From the NCBI RefSeq assembly GCF_002099425.1, contig NW_018344261.1, positions 25,001-89,000 on the forward strand: DNA of 64,000 nt, written 5' to 3'. Numbering within the stretch: position 1 is the first letter of the stretch; the number at the start of each line of letters is the position of its first letter. The stretch is from Phascolarctos cinereus. Its lineage: Eukaryota; Chordata; Mammalia; Diprotodontia; Phascolarctidae. The notes under the pieces are model-generated. The model ran no database searches and was not told the origin of the DNA. It saw only the letters and a program-made list of their open reading frames with translations. The position numbers and the translations under genes were made by a program. Below, one piece after another: positions 45,491-56,950 of the stretch.

Positions 45491-48400
45491 TTCCCACCTT
45501 TGGTGTCCACCTGACCCATCTAACTCTAATTTGTAGCTCCAAGAAGTTGTAGCATACACAGCAACCACACCCCAGTAAACCATTTTGGCAGACTGGCTAA
45601 ACCAGGTTGAGAGTAACCAAGGGGTCTCAAGCATGTCAGTGAGTTGGCAGGGGGGAGGGGTCTACTCCAAGCATGTGAAGATTTCCCTCAGTGGAATGGG
45701 AAATAACAACAATTTATTCCAACAGTCATAAGGCAGCTGAAGCAGAACCTGTGGAGCACTTAGAGCTTGGTTAGACATTGAAGACACCAAGGTCACCTAC
45801 TGCATCTCAAGCTATTACCAGTTTTCTTGACTCCGTCCTGCCACTGGACTATGATGACTCTGGAAGAAAGAGTAAGGCCAATGACTTCATGCAACTCTGC
45901 CTCACTGAAGTCCAATTTATACATGACTCAAAAGATGTCACACATACCATTTTGCCACTTTTATCTATCTCATAGTCCTGTGGTGATAGGTAAGTGATGA
46001 AGCAGCAGGGGAGGATACACTGGGAGCTGTAGTCACAACCCTGCACACAGGTGGCCCAGACAGTAGGGACATCTTATCACTGGAAGCAGCAGTGAAATTT
46101 GGTAGCCCCTGGGTGTCTGAGCAGCTTTTTCAGGATTGCACTGCTCATCTCCTGGTGTGAGGAAGAGGCTAGAAAAGGTGCCCTAAAAAAATTGTTTGCT
46201 AACCCAACCCTGATTACAACAGCAGGAAGGGATTCCACCCCACAGTCAAAACACAAAAGAAGTACAAAAAAGTCTATAAGGATGATTCCATTCATCATCG
46301 GTACATGGAATGTGTGCACACTTATAGGCGACAGTAGACTTGAAAGACAAACAGTTCTTGTTGCAAGAGAACTTAGCAGGTATCATGTCCAAATAGCAAC
46401 CCTGAGTGAAACAAGGCTAGCAAATGAAGGCCAGCTTATTAAAGTCAGACCTGGATACGCATTTTTCTGGAGTGGCCACAGTGAAGGCGAGCACTGTGAA
46501 ACTGGTGTAAGTGTTGCAATCAAAATTAATCTAGTCAACAAGCTTGTATGCTTACCAAAAGGAGTGGATGACAAACTCATGACAATGTGATTGCCACTTG
46601 CAGGAAAACACCATGCCACCATCGTCAGTGCCTATACTCCCACAATGACAAACCCTGATGAGGTCTAAGAAAAAATTTTTGATGACCTAGAGACCCTTAT
46701 CATCAAGTGCCAAAAGAGGATAAGCTTATAATCCTAGGAGACTTTAATGCGAGAGTAGGCTTAGACTACCAAACATAGCAGGGAGTCTTTGGGAGGAATG
46801 GAGTTGGAAACAGCAATGATCACTTACTACTGAAGACTTGTGCATCTCATTACCCTCTCATCACTAACACTGTCTTCTGTATCTAAACAAAATAGGTCTG
46901 TTTAGCAAACACTGACATTTAATAAATTGTAAGGAGAAGAGACAGACAGGATTTGAGAGTAACAAAGGCAATGTGTGGTGCAGAGTGCTGGGTGGATCAT
47001 AGACTTATCCTTTCCAAGCTAAATGGAGACATTCAACAAAAGTGATGGTCCCAAGGCAAAATGACTACCAGGAGAATTAATGTCAGCAGATAAGAGCACT
47101 TCTCTGAACAAGAACACTTTGAAGGGAAAGTTGAGCCAACATACAGTTGGCAACAGTGGAGCCAAAAAGGAATGGGCAGCTTTGAGATATTTGGTGTACA
47201 GCACTGCATTTACTTTACTCATTTGAGCCAGAAGACTCACAAACATCAACACTGGTTTCACAAAATGACGGGAAATTTAAGAAGCTGCTAAATGAAAAGT
47301 GAGACCTCCACACAGTTTACCTGCAGGATAGTTCATCCATATCTAAGAAAGTAGCAATTCATTCCATCAAAAGTAAAGTACAAGTGAAACTTAGAGAGAG
47401 ATGTATGATTCTTGGCTCAGTAAGAAGGCAGATGAAATTCAATTTCATGCTGATAGTAACAATCCAAAGAGCTTTGATGATGTCAAGAAGGCTTTTTATG
47501 GGCCAAAGACTTATGGTGTATCTCAACTACTCAATACTGATGGAGCCACATTGATTAGTGATAAGGTCATTGTCCTGGAGAGATGGCCAAACACTTCCAT
47601 AATGTTCTCAACGGACTGTCATCAATCAATGCTGAAGCCACAGATTTACCTCAAGTTGAAATCAATGCCTCCCTAGCTGAAATTCCAAATGAAGAAGAGG
47701 TTTTGAATGCTCTTAGGCTCCTTTTCATGCGGCAAAGCACCTGTGCTGATTCTATTCCAGCTGAGATTTACAAGGTGTGGAGTCCATTGCTCATACAAAA
47801 GCTGACTGAAATTTTCTGGGTTATATTATGAGAGGAAGTTCAAGGATGCCTCCATCATCCATCTCTATAAAGGCAAAGGAAATAAATGGTCCTGTGACAA
47901 TCATAGTGTGGGGTCTCTCTCTTAGTCTTTGCTGACAAGATTCTTGTCAGAGTCCTCCTTAAGAGCCTTATCCTTCACCCAGAAGATCATATCTACCTGA
48001 GAGCCTGTGTGGCTTCAAAAAGGTCCAAGGAACAGTTGATACGATGTTTGCTGCCTGACAAATCCAGGAAAAATGGCAAGAGCAGAACAGAGGTCTGTAC
48101 ACATTTGTAGATCTTACCAAGGCCTTTGATACAGTAAGTTGTGAAGGCTTATGGAAAATTATGTCAAAATTTGGTGCCCTAGAGAAGTTCATCAGTACTG
48201 TACACCCTGATGGCAGGCTTGCATGGATTCTGGATAATGGAAGATGTTCTTGTGCTTTCCCAGTCACCAATGGAGAAAAACAAGGCTGTGTGCTTGCTCC
48301 TATGCTTTTTAGCATGATTTTTTCATGCATATTGTCAAATGCCTTCAATGAGGGTAAACACAGTATCAAGGTCAGCTACCACACTGTTAATAAATTCTTC

Positions 48401-49300
48401 AACTTGAGAAGGGTACAAGCCAAGACCAAAGTGGAGGGAGTGTTGATGCATGATTTTTTGTTTGCAGATGATTGTGCACTCAGTGCAGCCTCTGAATCTG
48501 AGATGCAAAAAAGTATGAGTTGTTTCTGTGCTGCTTGTGCTAATTTTGGCCTAACAATTAATATCAAGAAAATACAGGTGTTCCATCAGCCAGCACCATA
48601 CCGTCCATACATGGAACCATTGGTTACAGCAAACGGGGGATTTTTGAATGCTATGGCTAAGTTCACTTACCTTTGCTGTATACTTTCTAGGCATGTACAT
48701 ATTGATAATTGCCAGGGCTAGCTCAGTGTTTGGGAGGCTCCAAAGGAAACTGTGGGAGAGAGGAGGTATCAGGCTGCCTGCCAAATTGAAGGTCTACAAA
48801 GTTGTTGTGCTGATCTTGTTGTCATATGCCTGTGAAATTTGGACAGTGTAGCAGCAACACACCAGGAAACTGAATTGCTTCCATTTGAATTGTCTTAGGA
48901 AGATTCTGAAATCACTGGCAGGATAAGATACCAGACACTGAGGTACTTTCTCAAACTAAACTGCCAAGCATTCAAACTCTACTGCAGAGACTATAACTAC
49001 AATGGGCTGGCCATGCTGCTTGAATGTTAAACATACATTTGCCAAAAAAGACTATTTTATGGAGAATTCACACAGGGCAAGTGCTCACATGATGGAAGAA
49101 GCAATACGAGGACATTCACAAGGTCTCTGAAGAAATTTGGGATTGATTGCATGACATGGGAGACACTGGCACAGGACAACCCAGCATGGCTTGCCCTCAT
49201 CAGAGAAGGGATTGTGCTCTATGAGCGAAACAGAATTGAAATAACTCAAAAAAAAAATGCAAGATGCACAGATTTAGAGAACCCATTCCAAATGTTTGTT
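45491..49300 (+). mobile_element. RTE-clade LINE, copy 2, long but decayed
   Basis: An open stretch at 46099-46590 encodes the endonuclease start: IIGTWNVCTL near 46295-46325 and ATLSETRLANEGQL near 46395-46440 with the catalytic Glu of the ISETH-type motif. DKLIILGDFNARVG-like sequence follows near 46720-46760. The RT open stretch at 48161-48721 has EKQGCVLAPMLFSMIF, then FADDCALSAASESEMQ with FADD at 48461-48472 intact, then ANFGLTINIKK. Thumb and C-terminal parts are near 48720-49260, with RKLNCFHLNCLRKIL near 48865-48905. It is better preserved in RT than copy 1 but still has many frame breaks elsewhere. The RTE 3' tail seen in copy 1 was not found here, so the 3' end is lost or replaced near 49300. 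Confidence 0.92.
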
Positions 49301-49834
49301 TCTTCTTTTGCTCTGAAGGCTATGCATCCCTATCATGGAAGCATTATTTCATGGTCACAGCAGCAAAGAAGGTCAGCATATTCCCAACAGACTTACAAAT
49401 ATACATGGCTGGGGGACAGGGTGCATCTTTTTGCAAAGTCAGCAAGAGAAAAGAATTTGTTCAGCATGATGCATTAATCAAAATCTTACTCAGAAACATG
49501 ATGGGTGTATTACAGCAAATTAAGATCTTAACTTATTCTTTTTTACTTTTAACAATGCTTTTTCTAAAAAATTCTGGCTCTGCCACTTAGGAGTCAAATA
49601 GAAAGAACTCATAATTTGGGAGTCATGTACCATAGCTTTCCTACAGTTTTAGGGAAGTGATTTTAATTTGCAAGCAAACGATAATATCCACAGAAAAGTC
49701 TGTAATTCCAATTTCGGCTATGACTATTCAGCTATGTTATTAAAATTAATCAGCCTTGCATATTGAAATGCCTGAAGCTATTATCTTATATCTCTACTTC
49801 CTTTCTTAGCCAAACTGCATGATGACAACAACAA
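49301..49834. other. Unassigned
   Basis: No RTE tail, gene or named repeat recognised. Two overlapping 108-codon frames start in RTE sequence and run on by chance. Confidence 0.35.
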
Positions 49835-50250
49835 TCATCATCCTCATTCTCCCCTCCCCATCTTCCCCCATCTCTATGCTTTTGCTTCTTTTCATCTCAG
49901 TCACTTCTTAAATTTTTGCAATGTGTCTTCCAAATTAATCACATAAAGAAACTGTTCTCTCTAAGGGTACCAGTGATCTCTTAATTGCCAAATATGGTGG
50001 CATTTTTTTCTGTCCTCATCTCTCTTGACACCTCTCAATCATCTGACACTGTCAACTAGCCCCCTACACCTGGGTACTCTCTACTCCCTGAGTTTTTATC
50101 ATGAGGCTCTTTCTTGTTCTTTTTCTACATGCCTGGTTACTCCTTTTTAGTTCATTTGCTGAATCAAGCAAATGATCCACCCCTTAATGGTGGGTGTCCA
50201 CAAACACTCTTTCTTGGGCCTTTTTTTCTTCTCTGTACTTTCTTGGTGAT
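49835..50250 (+). mobile_element. L2 LINE ORF2 reverse transcriptase fragment
   Basis: The decayed translation contains VTSDLLIAKYGGIFFCPHLS.HLS....DTVN, matching the L2 RT block [30 protein letters not shown]. Nucleotide landmarks are CAGTGATCTCTTAATTGCCA, CTGACACTGTCAACTAG and GGTGGGTGTCCACAAACACT. It is very old. Confidence 0.8.
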
Positions 50251-50252
50251 CT

Positions 50253-50317
50253 CACCATCCTGATGATATGTGGAGCAGTAGTTAGAGTGTTGGTCTTGAA
50301 GTCATAAAGAACTGAAT
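50253..50317 (+). mobile_element. CORE-SINE, left part (split by L1)
   Basis: GTGGAGCAGTAGTTAGAGTG and TTGGTCTTGAAGTCATAAAG are the tRNA-like head. The element continues at 52012 after the L1. Confidence 0.82.
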
Positions 50318-52011
50318 CCATACCAAAAAATTATTTTATAGAGTTAGAAAAAATAATAGCAAGATTCATTTGGAAGAACAAAAGGTCCAAAATATCAAGG
50401 GAACTAATGAAAAGAAATGCAGGGGGAGGTGGCCTAACAATTCCAGATCTTAAATCGTATTATAAAACAGCAGTCATCAAAACGGCTTGGTACTGGCTAA
50501 GAAATAGAGTGGTAGATCAGTGGAATAGGTTAAATATGCAAGACACAGTAGTCAATGACTATAGTAATTTATTATTTCATAAACCCAAAGACCCCAGCTT
50601 CTGGGATAAGAACCCACTCTTTGAAAAAAACTGCCAGGAAAACTGGAAAAAAGTATGGCAGAAACTAGGCATAGACCCAAATCTCACACCATATACCAAA
50701 ATAAAGTCAAAATGGATTCATGACTTAGATATAAAGGCTGATACTATAAGTAAACTGGTAGAACAAGAAATAGTTTACCTTTCAGATCTTTGGAGAACAG
50801 AAGAATTCATGACCAAAAAGGAGATAAACATTATGAAAAGCAAAATGGATAATTTTAATTACATTAAATTGAAAAGTTTTTTCACAAACAAAGCCAATGC
50901 AGCTAAGATTAGAAGGAAAGTAGAAAATTGGGAAAGAATTTTTACAACCAGTCTCTCTGATAAGGGCCTCATTTCTAAAACGTATAGAGAATTAAGACAA
51001 ATTTATGAGAATACAAGCCATTCCTCAATTGATAAAATGGGCAAAGGATATGAACAGACAGTTCTCAAATGAAGAAATTAAAGCATCTATAGTCATATGA
51101 AAAAATGCTCTAAATCACTATTGATTAGAGAAATGCAAATCAAAACAACTCTGAGGTACCACATCATGCCCATCAGATTGGCCAACATGACAAAACAGGA
51201 AAATGATAAATGTTGGAGAAGATGTGGGAAAATTGGAACACAAATGCATTGTTGGTGGAGTTGCAAAAGGATCCAACTGTTTTGGGGAACAATTTGGAAT
51301 ATGCCCAAAAGGCTATAAAAATGTGCATACCGTTTGATCCAGCACTAGCACTTCTAGGGCTATATCCCAAAGAGATCATACAAATGGGAACAGGACCCAC
51401 ATGCACAAAAATATTCATAGCAGCTCTTTTTGTTGTGGCAAAGAATTGGAAATTGAGAGGATGCCCATCAATTGGGGAATGGCTGAGCAAGTTGTGGTAT
51501 ATGAATGTAATGGAATACTATTTTGCTATAAGAAATGATGAAGAGGCTGACTTCAGAAAAACCTGGAAAGACTTGTATGGTCTGATGCTGAGTGAAGTGA
51601 GCAGAAACAAGAGAACGTTGTACACAATAACAGCCACATTGTGTGATAACTAATATTGATAAACTTAACCCTTCTCAGAATTACAAGGATCTAAGACATC
51701 TCCAGAGGCCTCATGATGGAAAATGCTATCCATATCCAAAGAAAGAACTATGGAAGTTGAATCGCTATCATTTTTTTTCTCTTCCTTTGAGTTTTGTTTC
51801 CTCTTTCTGATGGTTCCTCCTATTGATTTTAATTTTTACTTACAACTTCACTAATGTGAAAATATGTTTAATAGGAGTGTAAATGCATAGCCTATATCAG
51901 ACTGTGTGCCATCTTGGGGAGGGTGGTGGGAAGGAGAGAAAACTTCTCAACTCAAAAGCATATGGAAGTGATTGTTGATAAATCAAAATAAATTAATAAA
52001 ATTTTTTTAAA
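50318..52011 (+). mobile_element. L1 LINE, 5'-truncated, least decayed copy in the window
   Basis: A continuous 221-codon ORF2 stretch lies at 50407-51072 ([20 protein letters not shown] ... VVDQWNRL ... NSSIDKMGKGYEQ). Its frame is lost by one extra A in GATAAAATGGG near 51032. The rest of ORF2 continues in other frames at 51097-51318 and 51210-51653, ending ...RNDEEADFRKTWKDLYGLML...CDN. The 3' UTR follows, with AATAAA-like tail at 51985-52011. The octamer AACTGAAT flanks it (50310-50317, 52012-52019). It begins after the RT catalytic box, so it never had a full RT here. It is relatively young compared with the other L1 copies. Confidence 0.93.
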
Positions 52012-52155
52012 AACTGAATTCAAATCCAGCCTCAGACACCTAACAGCTATGTGATACTAGGCAAACCACTTAATCTTTCCACCTTTCTCAGCACTATTAG
52101 ATAAAAGGAGATAATATTAAAGACCTATATAACTGCTAGCTATTCTATTTTCACA
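52012..52155 (+). mobile_element. CORE-SINE, right part (split by L1)
   Basis: AACTGAATTCAAATCCAGCC, TCAGACACCTAACAGCTATG, AGGCAAACCACTTAATC and GATAAAAGGAGATAATATTA complete the SINE begun at 50253. It ends near a TGCTAGCTATTCT motif, as MIR-type SINEs do. Confidence 0.85.
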
Positions 52156-52201
52156 TGGATCCAATGATCATCTCTGTGTGAATTACTTCCAGATATATAT
52201 G

Positions 52202-52660
52202 CAGTTCTCACTTTATGTAATTGGACTATTTCACAGACCTCTAAAGTAATTTATGTAATGTGAATTTGCCCATGGAGGTGGAGAAGGAAGGAAGGGACAA
52301 AGGGAAGAAATAAAGGGTCCTTGGGCCTGTGGAGGGAGAGAGCTGACGCATGCTTAAGAGCACTAGGGGATGGTGACAGAGAAACAAGAGCAGGAGGAGA
52401 ATCATGCAGGATAGGGAAGACAGACACATGCGTGGGTGGGCAGAATGGAATGAAAGTTTCCTCTCTCAGAGCCGGTCTCAAACCAAGTCTCCAGTGGGAG
52501 CAACTGTGGTGCCAGTCTCTCTAAGCTCTGTTCCTCTGCTTTTACTTGAAGGGTTTTTTGAAAATTTTTAAGGAGGCAGGCAGGCATAGATTTCTTTCAA
52601 ATTTCTTTACATAAAGTCAAATTTGTGCAATGGGAATTTACTTAAAGAGAGAATTGTCTG
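52202..52660. mobile_element. Candidate non-autonomous DNA transposon with terminal inverted repeats
   Basis: The left end reads CAGTTCTCACTTTATGTAAT and the reverse complement of the right end reads CAGACAATTCTCTCTTTAAG then TAAATTCCCATTGCAC; both start CAG and share the TTCTC.CTTTA.GTAA pattern. A second inverted pair is TTTATGTAAAGAAATTTG at the right against TTTATGTAATGTGAATTTG at the left. Flanks are TG on the left and TA on the right, compatible with a decayed TA target duplication as in Tc1/mariner or pogo/Tigger elements. The interior is G/A-rich and has no transposase. Only about 460 bases long. Confidence 0.55.
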
Positions 52661-54004
52661 TATACATATTGGTTTTTAATTCTTTGGAGACTATTTTGTT
52701 CCATGTATCATGACTATATAACAACACTGGTAGAATGTTGGAACTTTGTGTCTGGGAGTAGTAGTTTAACATCATCAAAAGAGTTTTGCAATATTCTGAA
52801 GATAATTTTGGGAACAATTTCTTTTATTTATATATTTATTTTTGTGGGGGAGATTAGGTGATGCCCTAGCTAGAAGTACAATGGTCATTCCCAAACCCAT
52901 ACCGATTGGCATAGGAATTTTGTTTTTGCTCTATTTGGTCAGTTTACAGCTTGTTAGACTACCTGATATTCCCTTGCTTCAGGAAGTGATGGGGGGGAGG
53001 TATCAGTATTTTGATGCTGAACTTAGTGCAGATACTATTTTTGGCAGAGCACAGATTTAATTAAACAAGCCTGTGCCTGGCCCCTGGCTACCTTTTATTC
53101 AACATCCTTCTCAAGTTAGGCATGCCAAAGTTGACCTTGTGAGTTTGACAGATCCTGAGTCTAGCGTGTGTACCTATTGGCAAGGGGAATTTCTTTATTG
53201 CAGAAAATAACTAATTGTAGAAAATATGGTCTGGGCATTGCTTGGGCAATGGAGATCCTAAGCAAAATGAAGAATGCCTACTCAGTGGGCTCACCAACTG
53301 TTTTATGTTGTGATGAGGTTTAAATATCAGCCTTTTGAAAGATTGTAACAGTAGTTATAAGTTAAATAATTCTGTTTTAGGTTATTCTATCAATGAAAAC
53401 CCTGAGTCTCATGCCTTTTAACATTTCTTTCGTGGGCAGGAAATAAATAACTGCCCCATACCCAATTCGTACTGGGCACTGCTTACTTTTTTCTCCACCA
53501 CTTTTAAGAGACTTAGACATGAGTGTGGGTCCAGGGCAGAGGGGCCAGTATTTAATCACTAATGTTACATAAGCAAATCAAATGGACACATTTGATATGT
53601 CTGAAAATGTATGTCTCATTCTGTAATCTAGTCTATCATCTCTAAATTCATTATGGGACTAGAAATAAGACATATGAGACCTTAAGGTTTGAAAAATTCT
53701 TCACCTTCCTTATCTCATTTGATTAGGAAGTTGAATGTCAATTAATTTTACCTCCTCTGTGAAAAGTACTATGTTAATGGGTGAAGTTTAAAACTGAAGT
53801 TCTGGGAACTGAGACTGGTCTACATATACATTTTGGGAGGGAAATGTCACTAAAATCTATATAATGTTGATGGCCAAATACCAGGATGGGCAATTTTTAT
53901 TATAATTATCTTCCTGAGTGATTTTTCTAATGTACCAGTGGGCAAGGTCTGTTCCCTTCTAATCCTAAAATAGAGAGAAAGTGTGAAAATGTAGCATACG
54001 GTGT
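52661..54004. other. Unassigned; low-repeat stretch with a 72-codon frame
   Basis: No named repeat recognised. A plus-strand frame at 52842-53060 carries a hydrophobic segment (IPIGIGILFLLYLVSLQLV) and ends TIFGRAQI, with open-looking but broken continuation to about 53200. No family match comes to mind, and the minus strand gives nothing better. It could be an old coding or regulatory remnant or chance. Confidence 0.3.
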
Positions 54005-54250
54005 ATTATATCTGGAGTCAGAAACACCTAGTTTAAAATTTGTGTCAGATGCTCACTAGCTGTATGTCCATGGATACGTCATTTAAACTCTTTGAGCCTC
54101 AGTTTCCTCATTTATAAAATGGGGTTAATTGTATCTGTAATTAGTACTGTAATTGTATCTGTAATTAGGGCTATTGTGAACTTGGATGGCATAATACATG
54201 TAATGTACCTTCTAAATTTTAGCACTGTGTGTCAATTATTATTATAACTG
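54005..54250 (+). mobile_element. MIR SINE
   Basis: TCTGGAGTCAGAAACACCTA, TCACTAGCTGTATGTCCATG, GAGCCTCAGTTTCCTCATTT and ATAAAATGGGGTTAATTGTA, ending in a TTATTATTATAA run. The block GTAATTGTATCTGTAATTAG is partly duplicated inside. Confidence 0.85.
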
Positions 54251-54532
54251 GACTGCCACAAAAGAAGTGGAAGGGAAGCCCTTCTCTGCCCCTATAAGGA
54301 AGTCTAAAGCAGAACTGGCAGAGGCCCAAGCATGTGCTTGAATGGTCAACTCTTTTTGGTTCAGGTGACTATCATCTTTGATATGCCACTACTCTCCTCC
54401 ATGGGGACCATGGGACAAACAAGGGTTGTTGATTGAGCATATACTTTAACAAGGGTCCTGAACACATGGGGCTCATCAGAGGGTTCCAAGATATACGCTT
54501 ATCCCCATACATGCTCAATGGGATGACCCTTC

Positions 54533-54601
54533 TTATATATATATATATATACACATATATATGTGTGTGTGTGTGTGTATGTATGTATATATGCATATAT
54601 A
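54533..54601. repeat. (TA)n(TG)n(TATG)n compound microsatellite
   Basis: TA run, then TG run, then TATG units, giving spurious Tyr/Ile- and His/Thr-rich frames. Confidence 0.95.
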
Positions 54602-55304
54602 GTGTTATTGATTACATAATAATGATTCATTATATAATACAAATATACTTAAAATATATTGCCTTTGCATCTTCTCAAGGATTTTGGGGTGGTTGGTATT
54701 CATTTTAGTCTTTTATAGAGTGAGAAAATCAAAGGGAAGTAATACATATTGGTCCTTAGGAACATAACATTTAGTAAAGTTGGGTAATAGGTCTTATCTA
54801 TATGCATGATATTCAAGACAGAGGGAAAAAAAAAGCAAAATTAGGTAAAGATATGTAATGAGGCCCCCAGAAGGTAAAGCCTGTGTGTTGCATATAGAAT
54901 AAAGAACTGAGGCAGGATATTTAGTAAAGTTGGTTTTTCTCTCAGAAAAATGCCATAAGATAATTTCACATTTACTAAAACAAAAGACGTATTTGTCGTA
55001 GATACAAACTAAAAAGCACTTTTTTGTGATTATTTATTCATGAGAAATTAACACCATAGAATATTTAAAATAATCATATTTTATACTTTTTTAAAAAAAT
55101 TTATGTTATACTCCTTGCTAACACCATACTGTAAGTATTCAAAACTTTAGAGACAGCATAATTAACAATCAAAACTTTAAAAAAAAAATAGCTGTCAAAT
55201 GGACCTTATCACTCTTAATAGCTAGATTTTAAAATCAAGTTATTTGAGTAGGATCAAAATAGAAACAGATGGGATATGATGCAAATAACTTAAATTTCTA
55301 TCCT
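54602..55304. other. Unassigned
   Basis: AT-rich, no gene or named repeat. Confidence 0.35.
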
Positions 55305-55600
55305 CAACCTCTTTCCAGAGCAAAACTCAAGATCTACCTCCTCCATGATATCTTTCTTCCATGATTCCATGTAACTGAAAGGGAATCTTCCCTTCTCAAA
55401 TTTCTCAAAGCATTTTATCTGGACTTTACCTTCACACTCTCCATCTCTGTGTATTCTAATTACTTGTGTTCATGTCTTTCCAATACCATTAGATTGTAAG
55501 TTTCTTGAGAAGCAGGACCTGTGTTATATTTATCTGTGTCCCCAATATGCAGTGCAATGCCTTACACATAGCAGCTACTTATAAATGTTGCTAAATTGAA
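55305..55600 (+). mobile_element. L2 LINE 3' end
   Basis: CTCCATGATATCTTTCTTCC, ATTAGATTGTAAGTTTCTTG, AGAAGCAGGACCTGTGTTAT and CACATAGCAGCTACTTATAA in order. Confidence 0.85.
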
Positions 55601-56102
55601 TAAGTGGTTGTTTCACTGAATTAAACTATTTAACAGTGTCTGCTTTTCATCATGTGTTTCTTTGTTTTAATTCAATATTCTCTAATTGTTTTCAATCCTT
55701 CTGAATTTCTTTCATCTTTGCGTCTTCCCCCTTTAAGTTGATTTTATGAATTTAAATGTTTTAATGTGTTCTGGTTTCATGTATGTACTGCTTTTCTGTC
55801 TTGATGTTGCTTTCTTACTAAATTAAGCCTGATCCTTTCTATTTCTACTACTTATTAATTACATAGATGAAAACTCATTTTGTAGGGCAATGTCTATTAA
55901 TTTCTGAATTTCATAAATGGAACTAATACATAACATTTGAGAAAGATGGCTCAGATTAGAACTTTGTAGTGGAAGATGGAGCCTTTTATCCCTTAGAATA
56001 TAATTTTAAAGCTAGTCATGCACATTTCTAATCAGGAATGGGAAAAAAATGGTTGATTTTACAATTCCTATTTGTCTTTCAAATATAACCTAAACTATTT
56101 TT
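55601..56102. other. Unassigned
   Basis: T-rich, no gene or named repeat. Confidence 0.3.
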
Positions 56103-56258
56103 TTTCTTTGCTTTTTGGCTGGGCAATGGGGTTAAGTGACTTTCCCAGGGTCACACAGCTATTAAGTGTCAAGTGTTTGAGGCCAGATTTGAACTCAGGT
56201 CCTCCTGACTCCAAGGCTGGAGCTCTATCCACTGCAACACATAGCTGCCCCCTAAACT
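56103..56258 (-). mobile_element. MAR1/WALLSI-type SINE, antisense, 3'-truncated
   Basis: GGCTGGGCAATGGGGTTAAG, CCAGGGTCACACAGCTATTA, GATTTGAACTCAGGTCCTCC and TATCCACTGCAACACATAGC. The antisense head is complete. The minus-strand tail is missing and replaced by a T-run. Confidence 0.92.
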
Positions 56259-56409
56259 TTTTTTTTTAAAAAAAAGACCATCAAAAATGAACTAGTAGAG
56301 CTGGGAGATGTGTCAATAATGCTAGATTACTTTCAAATGTTTACTAAAAGCTAGCATGCCTTTGTTTTGTGTGCAGCATCCTATTACTACCAACAGTTAT
56401 ATAATGATG

Positions 56410-56625
56410 ATTAATACATATCATATTTTAAGGTTTGCAAAGCATTTGATACATAGTTCATTTGATTCTCATAGCTCTATAAAAGAGTCTAATATCATTC
56501 CCATTTTACAGACAAGAAAATTTGAGCCCTGAGTGATTAAGTGATTTACCAAGAGTCACATAGCTAGAATATATCTGAGGATCTGAAGAAAAATTTTCCT
56601 AACTCTGAGTCTAGCACTTCACCCA
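56410..56625 (-). mobile_element. MIR SINE, antisense
   Basis: TTTTAAGGTTTGCAAAGCAT, CATTCCCATTTTACAGACAA, AGAGTCACATAGCTAGAATA and a decayed TCTGAGTCTAGCACTTCACC. Confidence 0.85.
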
Positions 56626-56829
56626 CAGACATATGAAGGCAGAACACATTAAAACATTTCAAAACTGCTTTTCAAATGTCCATAGTTCACACTCTTTTAG
56701 CATAGTCTCTAAGCTCATTCCCCCAATTCCCACACTCACTGGCAAGTTGGGCACTCAGAGGATGGCTGTTATTGCTTACTTTATCATATAGGGTAGACTT
56801 TAGGAGCAGGGGATGTGGCTTTTTAATGC

Positions 56830-56950
56830 TATAGCTCACAGGTTCCAGCCAGCATGCTTCTTCTCCCATCCCTGATTGTCAACTGATGTCAGTTAGCTAG
56901 ACTTAAATAACTTTTAGAAAGGGACATTTATTGGGTCCTATAGTAAAAAA
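56830..56950 (-). repeat. Dispersed repeat of unknown family, copy 2
   Basis: Partner of 8475-8582: TATAGCTCA..., GCATGCTTCTTCT, CTAGACTTAAATAACTTTTA, GAAAGGGACATTTATTGG. On the minus strand it has AATAAA in CCCAATAAATGTCCC. Possibly the end of an LTR of unknown family. Confidence 0.45.

Noticed and set aside
34160-49300. RTE pair as the two terminal repeats of one giant element
   Set aside because: Each copy carries its own endonuclease and RT and lies in tandem, not as LTRs. The DNA between them contains unrelated older repeats.
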